Origin: Firmicutes bacterium HGW-Firmicutes-16
GTDB taxonomy: Bacteria > Bacillota > Clostridia > Oscillospirales > Oscillospiraceae
Length of the DNA stretch: 38,887 nucleotides
Direction: 5' to 3'
Assembly: GCA_002841545.1 (NCBI GenBank)
Contig: PGZZ01000015.1
Coordinates: forward strand, 1-38,887
This document shows, one piece after another, positions 16,105 to 23,532 of this stretch (positions are counted from its first letter, which is position 1; every line of letters starts with the position of its first letter). The notes under the pieces are model-generated. The model saw only the letters and a program-made list of their open reading frames with translations. It did no database searches and had not been told where the DNA came from. The position numbers and the translations under genes were made by a program.

Positions 16105-17277
16105 ATGATCATTTATGCAGACAATGCGGCCACTACGAAAATGAGTCAGACCGCACTTGACGCGATGCTTCCGTGTTTTACGGAAGCCTACGGCAATCCC
16201 TCCAGTCCTCACCACATAGGTCAGGAAGCGGCAAAGCTGCTTATCGCCGCAAGAAAGACAATTGCTGATCTCATCGGCGCGGAGCCGAGCGAGATAATCT
16301 TCACCTCGGGCGGCAGCGAAGCGGACAATCAGGCGATAGTCACTGCGGCGATATTAGGAGCAAAGAAGGGCAAAAAGCACATAATCTCAACCAAAATCGA
16401 GCATCACGCCGTCCTCCATACACTAAAAAAGCTGGAAAAAGATGGCTATGAGGTTACTTTGCTCGACGTACACGAAAATGGTATCGTAAGGCTCGAGGAC
16501 CTTGACGCGGCAATACGTCCCGATACGGCGCTTGTAACCATTATGTACGCGAACAACGAAATCGGAACTATCCAGCCGATAGCCGAAATCGGAGCGCTCT
16601 GCAAGGAAAAGGGAGTCTTCTTCCATACAGACGCCGTCCAGGCGGCGGGACACCTTCCCGTAAACGTAAAAGAACAGAACATCGATATGCTCTCGCTTTC
16701 AGCACATAAGTTCCACGGCCCCAAGGGTGCAGGCGTCCTCTTTGTAAGGAGAGGAATTCCGATAACCGCAATCATAGAGGGCGGTGCTCAGGAGCGTGGC
16801 AAGCGTGCCGGAACCGAAAACATGCCCGCAATCGTCGGCATGGCGGCGGCTTTTAAGGAAGCCTGCGATAATATGTCTGAAAATATGCCGAAGGTTCAGC
16901 TACTTCGAGACAAGCTCATCGACGGGCTCCTGAAGCTCGACGAAGTCATTCTCAACGGTGACAGAGAAAAGAGACTGCCGGGCAACGTGAATGTTTCCGT
17001 TAAGGGCATCGAGGGCGAAAGTCTTCTGATGATGCTCGATATGCAGGGCATTTGCGCCTCTTCAGGCTCAGCGTGCACTTCGGGCTCACTTGATCCGAGC
17101 CATGTCCTCCTTGCCATTGGGCTTATCCATGAGGTTGCGCACGGCTCCCTGCGCATAAGCCTCAGCGAATATACCACAGAAGAAGAAGTCGATTACATTC
17201 TGGAAAAGCTGCCTCCGATTGTGGAAAGACTCAGAAATATGTCCCCTGTTTGGAAAAAGATGAAGGAGGTAAAGTAA
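16105..17277 (+). CDS. Cysteine desulfurase (NifS/IscS)
   Basis: This 390-residue PLP enzyme takes sulfur from cysteine for Fe-S assembly. The N-terminal [12 protein letters not shown] is typical of NifS/IscS; the PLP lysine is K202 ([12 protein letters not shown]) and the sulfur-carrying cysteine is C324 in SGSACTSGS, on the long loop of group I enzymes. I chose the ATG at 16105, with AAGGGAG before it; the frame extends upstream into nadA but without a ribosome site. The stop codon is followed after 2 nt by the iscU start, so the two are translated together and form a minimal assembly pair. Regulation is probably by the upstream Rrf2 protein. Confidence 0.96.
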   Translation: MIIYADNAATTKMSQTALDAMLPCFTEAYGNPSSPHHIGQEAAKLLIAARKTIADLIGAEPSEIIFTSGGSEADNQAIVTAAILGAKKGKKHIISTKIEHHAVLHTLKKLEKDGYEVTLLDVHENGIVRLEDLDAAIRPDTALVTIMYANNEIGTIQPIAEIGALCKEKGVFFHTDAVQAAGHLPVNVKEQNIDMLSLSAHKFHGPKGAGVLFVRRGIPITAIIEGGAQERGKRAGTENMPAIVGMAAAFKEACDNMSENMPKVQLLRDKLIDGLLKLDEVILNGDREKRLPGNVNVSVKGIEGESLLMMLDMQGICASSGSACTSGSLDPSHVLLAIGLIHEVAHGSLRISLSEYTTEEEVDYILEKLPPIVERLRNMSPVWKKMKEVK

Positions 17278-17279
17278 CC

Positions 17280-17708
17280 ATGTTATACAGTGAAAAAGTA
17301 ATGGACCACTTTAGCAATCCGCGCAACGTCGGCGAAATTGAAAACGCAGACGGCGTGGGTGAAGTCGGAAACGCAAAGTGCGGCGATATTATGAAAATTT
17401 ACCTTAAAATTGACGACGGCGTCATCACCGATGCGAAGTTCAACACCTTCGGCTGCGGCGCCGCGATTGCGACGAGCTCCATGGCAACCGAGATGATAAA
17501 GGGCAAAACCATAGACGAGGCTCTCAAGCTCACGAACAAAGCTGTCGCCGAGGCGCTCGACGGGCTGCCCCCTGTTAAGATGCATTGCAGCGTCCTCGCC
17601 GAGGAAGGCGTAAGAACCGCGATGCTTGATTATTACACAAAGCGCGGTGAAACTATGCCCGAAGAATACAGACCCAAGTGCGACGGCGACTGCTCAGAAT
17701 GCGGATAA
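17280..17708 (+). CDS. iscU: Fe-S cluster scaffold protein IscU
   Basis: The 142-residue scaffold has the three cluster-ligating cysteines C34 (AKCGD), C59 (FGCGAA) and C103 (MHCSVLAEEG), and the start LYSEKVMDHFSNPRNVGEI is diagnostic. The tail ends in CDGDCSECG, a cysteine-rich extension frequent in clostridial NifU-like scaffolds. The ATG at 17280 has AAGGAGG before it and is 2 nt after the desulfurase stop; a longer frame from 17250 overlaps that gene and is unlikely. It accepts sulfur from the neighbouring desulfurase and builds clusters for clients such as NadA. A GC-rich hairpin follows. Confidence 0.95.
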   Translation: MLYSEKVMDHFSNPRNVGEIENADGVGEVGNAKCGDIMKIYLKIDDGVITDAKFNTFGCGAAIATSSMATEMIKGKTIDEALKLTNKAVAEALDGLPPVKMHCSVLAEEGVRTAMLDYYTKRGETMPEEYRPKCDGDCSECG

Positions 17709-17729
17709 TTTGTGTGTAACTCCCCCATG

Positions 17730-17767
17730 CGCCCGCAGAGGTTATTTCCGTTTTTCCTCTGCGGGCG
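17730..17767 (+). terminator. Terminator-like hairpin after iscU
   Basis: A perfect 12-bp stem (CGCCCGCAGAGG with CCTCTGCGGGCG) closes a 14-nt loop. The T-rich stretch ATCTTTT begins a few bases after the stem. Confidence 0.65.
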
Positions 17768-17795
17768 GAAATCTTTTGCTAACCCCCGGGGAGGG

Positions 17796-17824
17796 TTGAA
17801 AATATTGAGATTTAGTCTTATAAT
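17796..17824 (+). promoter_or_regulatory. Promoter of the His-rich protein-cooT operon
   Basis: TTGAAA (17796-17801) and a consensus TATAAT (17819-17824) are exactly 17 bases apart, about 50 nt before the start codon. Confidence 0.75.
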
Positions 17825-17874
17825 ATCCTTAGACAACTATAATTTTAAGTTTTAATTTCAGGAGGAATTTTTAT

Positions 17875-18153
17875 ATGCATGACGACCACACTCACATTCA
17901 CGAACATGAGCATACACACGACCATTGCAGCTGCGGTGAAAAACAAGCTCAGTCGTCGGACGAAAACCTCGCCCTTTTGAACTATATGCTCGAGCATAAC
18001 CGCCACCACGGCGAGGATTTGCACGAGCTTTACCACTCTCTTGAGAGCGCAGGAAAAGCCGGAGAGGCAAAGCTAGTCGCAGAAGCGATACACTATTATG
18101 ACCACGGCAACGAAAAGCTTGCCGAGGCACTAAAGCTCCTAGGAGGTAAATAA
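17875..18153 (+). CDS. Histidine-rich small protein, likely metal binding
   Basis: This 92-residue protein begins with a His/Asp/Glu-rich tract (HDDHTHIHEHEHTHDHCSC; nine of residues 2-17 are His or a neighbouring acid pair) that should bind nickel or other divalent metals. The rest is predicted alpha-helical with further histidines (HNRHHGEDLHELYH) and is not in a family I can name. There is no signal peptide, so it is cytoplasmic. AGGAGG precedes the ATG. The CooT gene starts 1 nt after its stop codon, which makes a joint role in nickel storage or delivery likely. Confidence 0.7.
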   Translation: MHDDHTHIHEHEHTHDHCSCGEKQAQSSDENLALLNYMLEHNRHHGEDLHELYHSLESAGKAGEAKLVAEAIHYYDHGNEKLAEALKLLGGK

Positions 18154-18154
18154 G

Positions 18155-18346
18155 ATGTGTCTTTCAACAGCATATGATGTCGGCGGCGGCAGCGAAAAGT
18201 TCATCGCCGACAGAATAACGAATGTCAACGTCGAGGGAGACACGGTCAGACTCACGACACTTCTGGGCACGCAGACCGTAATCGAAGGTTTACTTAAGAG
18301 TATCGATCTCAACAGAAATGTAATTCTTATTGAGGGAAAACAGTGA
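18155..18346 (+). CDS. cooT: CooT-family nickel-binding protein
   Basis: The 63-residue protein starts MCLSTAY and ends with an ILIEGK-type strand, as in CooT, a small dimeric protein that binds nickel through the N-terminal cysteine (Cys2) and was first described with carbon monoxide dehydrogenase maturation. The TNVNVEGDTVRLTTLLG middle block is typical. No CO dehydrogenase, CooC, CooJ or hydrogenase gene lies in the window, so its client is elsewhere. The His-rich protein encoded directly upstream is reminiscent of CooJ in composition, although I see no clear homology. AGGAGG sits just before the start. Confidence 0.85.
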   Translation: MCLSTAYDVGGGSEKFIADRITNVNVEGDTVRLTTLLGTQTVIEGLLKSIDLNRNVILIEGKQ

Positions 18347-18425
18347 TTTTTGCCAGTTTCCTCTTTTTGATCTCATCATTTTTCAGTCTATAGAACAAAC
18401 CTGATTTCATTTTTCGGAAAAAGCC

Positions 18426-18454
18426 TTGACAAATTCGGGCGGGTAACTTATTAT
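18426..18454 (+). promoter_or_regulatory. Strong promoter in the cooT-amt gap
   Basis: A consensus TTGACA (18426-18431) and TATTAT (18449-18454) are exactly 17 bases apart. Transcription would begin near 18461, only a few bases before a terminator hairpin. Confidence 0.65.
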
Positions 18455-18467
18455 TTCCTCAAGCAAG

Positions 18468-18500
18468 GGCGCTGTAAAGAGATTTACAGCGCCTATTTTT
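18468..18500 (+). terminator. Rho-independent terminator
   Basis: A perfect 11-bp stem (GGCGCTGTAAA, loop GAGA, TTTACAGCGCC) is followed by TATTTTTAT. It can end cooT transcripts and also any transcript from the promoter at 18426-18454. Confidence 0.8.
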
Positions 18501-18706
18501 ATCAAAACTTTTATCCAGCAATTTACGGTGTTTTATCAGTACGCACTGAAGCGTCAGATACAACATACAATCATGGTATAAGTAATAAAGGGAATATTCA
18601 AGAGTTTCCATACTCATACTTTAAAAAACCTGTCTCGAAATGTGGTTTCTAACATATGATATTAATGTGCAGGTGTACAAAAGAATAATTGTAACTTGGA
18701 TATAGC

Positions 18707-18737
18707 AAAGGCGCTGTCCCTATAGGACAGCGCCTTT
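18707..18737 (+). terminator. Hairpin in the amt leader, possible attenuator
   Basis: A perfect 13-bp stem (AAAGGCGCTGTCC with GGACAGCGCCTTT, loop CTATA) lies about 20 bases before the AGGAGG of the amt gene and is followed by an A/T-rich stretch. Its core GGCGCTGT is shared with the terminator at 18468. Confidence 0.6.
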
Positions 18738-18767
18738 ATATATATTTATATTATAGGAGGATTATTT

Positions 18768-20486
18768 ATGAACGAACTAGTTGAAGTCGTCAACAGCACT
18801 GTTTTTCCGATATGGTTTCTGATTGGCGCAGCACTTGTGTTCTTCATGCAGGGTGGCTTTGCAATGGTCGAGACCGGCTTTACCCGCGCAAAGAACGCCG
18901 GAAACATCATTATGAAAAATCTGATGGACTTCTGCATCGGAACCGTTGTTTTTGTGGTACTCGGTTTCAGTCTTATGATGTCCGAAAACTACTTTATGGG
19001 AATCATCGGTATTCCCGACTTTCAGATTTTCTCGAATTTCTCAGAGTTCAATTATTCAAGCTTCGTTTTCAATCTGGTGTTTTGCGCCACTGCAGCCACG
19101 ATAGTATCCGGAGCTATGGCAGAGCGCACCAAGTTCTCAGCCTATTGCATCTACAGCGCAATAATCAGCTTGTGTGTATACCCTATTGAAGCTGGCTGGG
19201 TATGGAACTCACAGGGCTGGTTGTTCAACATCGGCTACATTGATTACGCCGGTTCCTCCGCAATTCATATGGTCGGTGGTATTACGGCTTTCATCGGTGC
19301 CGCGATTCTCGGACCGCGCATCGGCAAATATACGACCGACAAGAAGACTGGCAAAAAAACCTCTCATGCTATCCCCGGTCACTCTATCACTCTGGGCGCG
19401 CTGGGCGTGTTCATACTTTGGTTCGGTTGGTACGGCTTCAACGGGGCGGCGGCCACAAGCGTAGGCCAGCTCGGTTCAATTTTCCTCACGACAACGATTG
19501 CTCCGGGCGTCGCGACCTGTGTAACCATGTTGTTCACATGGATCAAGAATGGCAAGCCCGACGTTTCGATGTCCCTCAACGGCTCCCTGGCTGGTCTCGT
19601 CGCCATCACAGCTTCCTGCGCAAACGTAGATGCTATGGGCGCAGCCATCATAGGCGCTGTCGCAGGCATTCTCGTTGTTGTTGCCGTTGAATTCATTGAT
19701 ATGAAACTTCATATTGACGATCCTGTCGGTGCGGTCGCCGTCCACGGCGTGAACGGTATGTGGGGCACCTTGGCGGTAGGTCTGTTCGCAACAGAGACGG
19801 CACCCGGCGCATCGATCAACGGCCTGTTTTACGGCGGCGGCTTCCATCAGCTCGGCGTTCAGGCACTCGGCATAATCTCGATTGCGGCCTGGACTGCAGT
19901 TTTTATGATTGTCGTTTTCCTTATCATTAAGAAAGTCAACGGTCTGAGGGTAACGGCGGAGGAAGAAATTCAGGGTCTTGATTTGCCGGAGCACGGTCTT
20001 GTCAGCAGTTACGCTGATTTCATGCTGGCTGTTCCAACTCTAGATCTGGGCGGGCCAGTTGTTTCTGCCCCCGCTGTCCAAGTACCGCACGAGATGGCTG
20101 TTCCCGTACATAACACCGCTCATCCCGATGCCAAACTCACAAAGGTCACTATCATCACGAAGCAGAATAATTTCACAGCCCTGCAAACTGCTCTCGACAA
20201 AATCGGCATCACCGGCATTACCGTAACCAACGTCCTCGGATATGGTATGCAGAAGGGCCACCAGCAGCTCTACAGAGGTGTTCCTATGGATTCAATTCTG
20301 TTGCCGAAAGTACAGGTCGACATCGTTATCAGCAAAGTTCCGATCGATTTGCTTGTTAGCACGGTCAAAGATGCGCTTTACTCAGGCAACTTCGGCGACG
20401 GAAAAATCTTTATCTATGATGTTGAAAACGTCATCAAAGTTCGTACAGGCGAAGAAGGTTATGACGCTCTGCAGGACGTAGAATAA
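18768..20486 (+). CDS. Ammonium transporter fused to a C-terminal P-II domain
   Basis: Residues 1-410 are an Amt/AmtB channel with eleven predicted membrane segments and the twin pore histidines (AIHMVGG and AVHGVNGMWG). A Pro/Ala-rich linker (about 410-456) leads to a complete P-II (GlnB/GlnK) domain at 457-572 that aligns with E. coli GlnB without gaps, including the ATP-binding GMQKGH, GDGK and KVRTGEE motifs. Separate P-II normally plugs AmtB; here the regulator is tethered. The T-loop position equal to Tyr51, the uridylylation site, is Met507 (YRGVPMDS), so control by UMP transfer is not possible there; effector binding remains likely. Amt-P-II fusions are known but uncommon. AGGAGG precedes the ATG. 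Confidence 0.95.
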   Translation: MNELVEVVNSTVFPIWFLIGAALVFFMQGGFAMVETGFTRAKNAGNIIMKNLMDFCIGTVVFVVLGFSLMMSENYFMGIIGIPDFQIFSNFSEFNYSSFVFNLVFCATAATIVSGAMAERTKFSAYCIYSAIISLCVYPIEAGWVWNSQGWLFNIGYIDYAGSSAIHMVGGITAFIGAAILGPRIGKYTTDKKTGKKTSHAIPGHSITLGALGVFILWFGWYGFNGAAATSVGQLGSIFLTTTIAPGVATCVTMLFTWIKNGKPDVSMSLNGSLAGLVAITASCANVDAMGAAIIGAVAGILVVVAVEFIDMKLHIDDPVGAVAVHGVNGMWGTLAVGLFATETAPGASINGLFYGGGFHQLGVQALGIISIAAWTAVFMIVVFLIIKKVNGLRVTAEEEIQGLDLPEHGLVSSYADFMLAVPTLDLGGPVVSAPAVQVPHEMAVPVHNTAHPDAKLTKVTIITKQNNFTALQTALDKIGITGITVTNVLGYGMQKGHQQLYRGVPMDSILLPKVQVDIVISKVPIDLLVSTVKDALYSGNFGDGKIFIYDVENVIKVRTGEEGYDALQDVE

Positions 20487-20529
20487 TTACTTAATCATTG
20501 TTTTCCTTTCCTAAATAATCGCATAGCCC

Positions 20530-20563
20530 GGGCGGTAGCGGTCAACTCCAACTGCTACCGCCC
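20530..20563 (+). terminator. Hairpin after the amt-P-II gene
   Basis: A perfect 10-bp stem (GGGCGGTAGC with GCTACCGCCC) with a 14-nt loop and no clear T tract follows the stop codon by about 45 bases. Confidence 0.5.
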
Positions 20564-20574
20564 AATTATACGTT

Positions 20575-20610
20575 CGAAGTATCCCGCAAAAAATGGGATG
20601 CTTCGTTTTT
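20575..20610 (+). terminator. Rho-independent terminator of the amt-P-II gene
   Basis: An 11-bp stem with one G-T wobble (CGAAGTATCCC with GGGATGCTTCG) is followed directly by five T residues. Confidence 0.75.
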
Positions 20611-20668
20611 ATCCACTCTCAACTCCTGCGCATAAAATGTGCGAGGGGGGTGATGTGCCATTGGTGAT

Positions 20669-20854
20669 TTGAAATGTATTCCCGGCGGTCAGCTCGCCTA
20701 CATAGCTTCAACCATTGCGATTGCAATATCGGAGCAGGTTCCGGACAACGATGAGCTGAACGTGCTCTCACTACTTGTCACGACAATCGGAGACAATCTC
20801 TCCCTCATCGCCGCGCAGAGGCAGGCGTGTCCTCCCAAAAAAGAAGAGTGCTAA
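20669..20854 (+). CDS. Small hydrophobic protein, DUF6774-like
   Basis: This 61-residue protein has one hydrophobic segment (AYIASTIAIAISEQV), then DELNVLSLLVTTIGDNLSLIAAQR, which fits the small DUF6774 family of clostridial proteins as I remember it. Function is unknown. The frame begins with a TTG at 20669, but the GGGGGG site at 20645-20650 is better placed for an ATT codon at 20660, so the start is uncertain. The 3' end overlaps the convergent ABC-F gene by 4 nt. Confidence 0.5.
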   Translation: MKCIPGGQLAYIASTIAIAISEQVPDNDELNVLSLLVTTIGDNLSLIAAQRQACPPKKEEC

Positions 20855-22338
20855 AGCTCTACGACCTTTGTCGCGATGTTTTGACAGAACGCTTTGTCGT
20901 GCTCGACAAAAATGAGCGTTGGCTTGTATTCAAGCAGCAGCTTTTCAATCTGCATGCGTGATATTACGTCGATGAAGTTGAGAGGTTCGTCCCAGATATA
21001 CAAATGCGCCCGCGATGAGAGACTCGCGGCTAAGAGCACCTTTTTCTTTTGACCGCCCGAGAAATCCGCTATGTCCTTTTCAAACTGAACTCTCGAGAAA
21101 TCCAGCTTTCTAAGCATCGCTTTGAAAAGACTTTCGTCAATCCCGTTTTCACGGGCATAGTCCGAGAGGCTTCCCCGTAGCTGAGAGGTTTCCTGCGAAA
21201 CATAAGATATGACAAGTTGACTTCCCCTGTACAGCTCGCCCGTATAAATAAGAGGCTCACCGTTTATTAGCTTCAGTATGCTTGATTTTCCGCTGCCGTT
21301 CTTGCCAACGAGGGCAATTCTATCACCCTGCTTGACTTCAAAGCTTACGCCCTTGCAGGCGGTTTTCTCTCCATAAAAAATGCTGATATTTCGAATCTCT
21401 GCGAGCCTTATTGAGTGATATTTCAGTGTAACAAGCTTTAGCTCGTCGCTATCCTCAAGATTCTTTAAAAGCTTTGATTTTTCCTCAATGGCTGACGCCT
21501 GACGTTCCTCGATGGACTTTGCTCTTGACATCATCTTCTTGGCCTTTGCTCCCTGTAAGGGTCTTCGGCCAATGTTCTTTTCAGTGCTTTTAGGGTCGAT
21601 GCCGATTTTTTGCCGCTCCGCCGATGCCGACCATTCGGCCTTTTCCCTCGCCGTTTCGGTGAGCCTTCTGACTTCCTTTTTGAGCCTTTCGTTTTCTGCG
21701 GTTTCAAAGCTGTCCTGCAGCTCTTTATTGTGCCACCACGATGAGAAATTACCCTTCTGTATCTCGATATCCGTCTTGTTAATGGACATTATGTGGTCGA
21801 CACAGCCGTCGAGAAACGCTCTGTCGTGCGAAACAAGAATGAAGCCGCTCTTTGAGTTCAGGTAGCGGCTCACAGTCTCTCGAGCCGTTATGTCGAGATG
21901 GTTTGTCGGTTCGTCAATCAGAAGAAAGCTGTTTTCACGCAGGAACAGCGCCGCGAGCAGAACCTTCGTTTGTTCACCGTTCGAGAGCGTCGAAAACGGA
22001 CGAACAAGCACATCCTCCGCAACCTCAAGCAGATTCAACTCACGCATGAGCCGCCAGTTTTCAAAATTCCCGAGCATCCCGCTTATCACGTCCATCGTAT
22101 TAGCATCTCTGTCTCCAACCGCAAACGGAAAATACTCAAAGTCAACGCTCGCGGAGATCTTGCCCTGATATGGGTATTTGCCGAGAAGAAGCTTAAGAAA
22201 GGTCGTTTTTCCTCTGCCGTTTCGTCCAGTAAAACCGAGCTTCCAGTCTGTATCGATACGAAAGCTCACGTTTTCAAATATATTGTCATAGCTGCCCTCA
22301 TAGGCGAAGCTAAGGTTTTTTACATCTATCATAGACAT
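20851..22338 (-). CDS. ABC-F ATPase, Lsa/Vga-like ribosome protection protein
   Basis: The 495-residue protein has two ATP-binding cassettes in one chain and no membrane segments. Cassette 1 has GRNGRGKTT, LSNGEQTKV and LIDEPTNHLD; cassette 2 has GKNGSGKSS, FSGGQKKKV and IWDEPLNFID. The charged linker (about 195-300) includes the antibiotic resistance domain position. The changed second Walker B (IWDEPLN) and LSNGEQTKV-type signature match the Lsa/Vga/VmlR branch, which dislodges lincosamides, streptogramin A and pleuromutilins from the ribosome. An attenuator-like leader with a three-codon ORF precedes it (22339-22600). The drug range is not readable from sequence. It is preceded by GGGAGG. 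Confidence 0.88.
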   Translation of the reverse strand: MSMIDVKNLSFAYEGSYDNIFENVSFRIDTDWKLGFTGRNGRGKTTFLKLLLGKYPYQGKISASVDFEYFPFAVGDRDANTMDVISGMLGNFENWRLMRELNLLEVAEDVLVRPFSTLSNGEQTKVLLAALFLRENSFLLIDEPTNHLDITARETVSRYLNSKSGFILVSHDRAFLDGCVDHIMSINKTDIEIQKGNFSSWWHNKELQDSFETAENERLKKEVRRLTETAREKAEWSASAERQKIGIDPKSTEKNIGRRPLQGAKAKKMMSRAKSIEERQASAIEEKSKLLKNLEDSDELKLVTLKYHSIRLAEIRNISIFYGEKTACKGVSFEVKQGDRIALVGKNGSGKSSILKLINGEPLIYTGELYRGSQLVISYVSQETSQLRGSLSDYARENGIDESLFKAMLRKLDFSRVQFEKDIADFSGGQKKKVLLAASLSSRAHLYIWDEPLNFIDVISRMQIEKLLLEYKPTLIFVEHDKAFCQNIATKVVEL

Positions 22339-22350
22339 AGGTTTTATCCT

Positions 22351-22394
22351 CCCAAAAAATAATATAAGCCGCAGGAAAGGCCTTCCCGCAGCTT
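22351..22394 (-). terminator. Attenuator terminator in the ABC-F leader
   Basis: On the minus strand a stem of about 12 bp with wobble pairs (AAGCTGCGGGAA with TTCCTGCGGCTT, 22394-22366) is followed by an A/T-rich tract ending in six T (22365-22351). It stands between the leader ORF and the GGGAGG of the ABC-F gene, so it would stop transcription before the gene unless it is prevented from forming. Confidence 0.8.
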
Positions 22395-22451
22395 ACTATA
22401 CCCTGCGCGCATATGTGCGCAGAGAGGATAAGTCAGGGAAAAACGCGTCAG

Positions 22452-22460
22452 CTTTCCTGC
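22452..22460 (-). promoter_or_regulatory. Antiterminator arm in the ABC-F leader
   Basis: GCAGGAAAG (minus strand) is perfectly complementary to CTTTCCTGC in the 3' arm of the terminator (22371-22379). Pairing of these nine bases would exclude the terminator. The same arm can instead pair by six bases with TCCTGC directly after the leader ORF (22527-22532). Confidence 0.6.
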
Positions 22461-22532
22461 AAAGGCACAGCGAAACAAAACGGTAAAACATATCACCGCG
22501 AGAAGTTCCGTAATGCTCTAAAAATAGCAGGA

Positions 22533-22544
22533 TTAGTTGCGCAT
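22533..22544 (-). CDS. Three-codon leader ORF (Met-Arg-Asn)
   Basis: ATG CGC AAC TAA lies about 22 nt after the predicted transcription start, with GGAG 8-9 nt before the ATG. Short upstream ORFs at which a drug-bound ribosome stalls are known to control ABC-F genes. A ribosome held here would cover the TCCTGC just beyond the stop codon and free the antiterminator arm. Confidence 0.55.
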   Translation of the reverse strand: MRN

Positions 22545-22572
22545 CTTCCCAACTCCAAATCAAATTTTCTTT

Positions 22573-22601
22573 ATGATAGCATAAGTAAGAGGCTTTTTCA
22601 A
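22573..22601 (-). promoter_or_regulatory. Promoter of the ABC-F gene
   Basis: TTGAAA (22601-22596) and TATCAT (22578-22573) are exactly 17 bases apart on the minus strand. The transcript would begin near 22566 and carry a leader of about 230 nt. The -35 overlaps the end of the upstream gene. Confidence 0.7.
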
Positions 22602-23524
22602 GTGTGGCTCGGCATTTCATCAAAGGATATGAAAATCCCGCTAAGCTTACCGTGCGGCAGTGCCGCTTCGATACGAGGATATAGCTCCTCCGCTGTCTTA
22701 CGCAGGTAGCGCAGTGACGAAGCATCGTTAATTTTCAGCTCGCTGCAGACTCGAAGCGCAGCTTCATTAAGCGCTTTTTTCGCGGGCGTCAATGACAGCG
22801 GCTCGAAAAACTTCGCAAGGCGTTCTCCCTCCGAAGCTGTAATATTGAGCTTACTGACGTCCTCCCCCAAAAGCGCAAGCCCGACGGCGTTTGCGGCTAG
22901 GGGCGCGTAAAGGTTTATCAGTAGCCCCTTGTAATCGGAGCAGTAGCTGTTCAAAAGGCTCTCGGTTCGATTTATTTCAAATCTTCTCACAAAGTCGTTC
23001 TCGATTATAATTCGTCCAAGATAATCATTGATGTATTCAATGCCCTGCAAACTTTCCTTAACAGGATTGCAGAGCTGATAATCAATGTCGCAGGGAATCT
23101 GGTGGGCAAAAAAGCGAAAATCGTAGTGCTTGAAAAAGCCGCCGATGCCTTTGAGCGTGTCCCTAAACGAAATGTTATCAATTTCCGGCGCTGTCCGGCA
23201 GGCCATGCTATAAAGCTTTTTTCCAAGCTCAATCTTTTCCTCGCAGACCGTCTGACCCAGCCTTAAAAGCTCCTCAAGGTCAGCCTCTACAAAAAACTTT
23301 TTTGTGTTCCCGCTCTGTTTCAGAAAAAGATCAAGGCAGAAACTGATAGACTGCAAGAGCTCCTGCGCAAGTTCAATCCGAACGGAGCTGCTATCGCCCA
23401 TTGTGTATAGCTCGGTGTGTCTTGCAAGAAGCTGCCAGAGCTTAGTTTGGATAATTCTTTCATCCTCTTCGGTCAAGGATTCTGGGAGGCCTGCGCTTTT
23501 TAAGATAAGTTCGTTTTCTGACAT
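22598..23524 (-). CDS. Uncharacterised protein, DUF6179-like
   Basis: The 308-residue soluble, mostly helical protein matches what I remember as DUF6179, a clostridial family without a known role. It has no signal peptide, no membrane segment and no catalytic motif I can identify; blocks such as GIGGFFKHYDFRFFAHQIPCDIDYQL look conserved. The gene starts 8 nt after the stop of the smaller DUF6323-like gene, and the two form a unit that I believe recurs in related genomes. Its end overlaps the promoter of the ABC-F gene by a few bases. Confidence 0.55.
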   Translation of the reverse strand: MSENELILKSAGLPESLTEEDERIIQTKLWQLLARHTELYTMGDSSSVRIELAQELLQSISFCLDLFLKQSGNTKKFFVEADLEELLRLGQTVCEEKIELGKKLYSMACRTAPEIDNISFRDTLKGIGGFFKHYDFRFFAHQIPCDIDYQLCNPVKESLQGIEYINDYLGRIIIENDFVRRFEINRTESLLNSYCSDYKGLLINLYAPLAANAVGLALLGEDVSKLNITASEGERLAKFFEPLSLTPAKKALNEAALRVCSELKINDASSLRYLRKTAEELYPRIEAALPHGKLSGIFISFDEMPSHT

Positions 23525-23532
23525 AATGCTCC

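Larger units (their letters stand above)
18347..18767 (+). other. 420-base region upstream of the ammonium transporter gene
   Basis: No gene is visible. It holds a strong promoter (18426-18454) followed at once by a terminator (18468-18500), then about 200 bases without recognisable signals, then a second hairpin (18707-18737) just before the amt ribosome site. Together this looks like a long regulated leader or a short RNA gene plus a separate promoter that I could not locate. Confidence 0.5.

Noticed and set aside
17875-17930. His-rich N-terminal tract as a simple-repeat or non-coding element
   Set aside because: It is in frame with a strong ribosome site, a consensus promoter upstream and the cooT gene 1 nt downstream, so it is coding.
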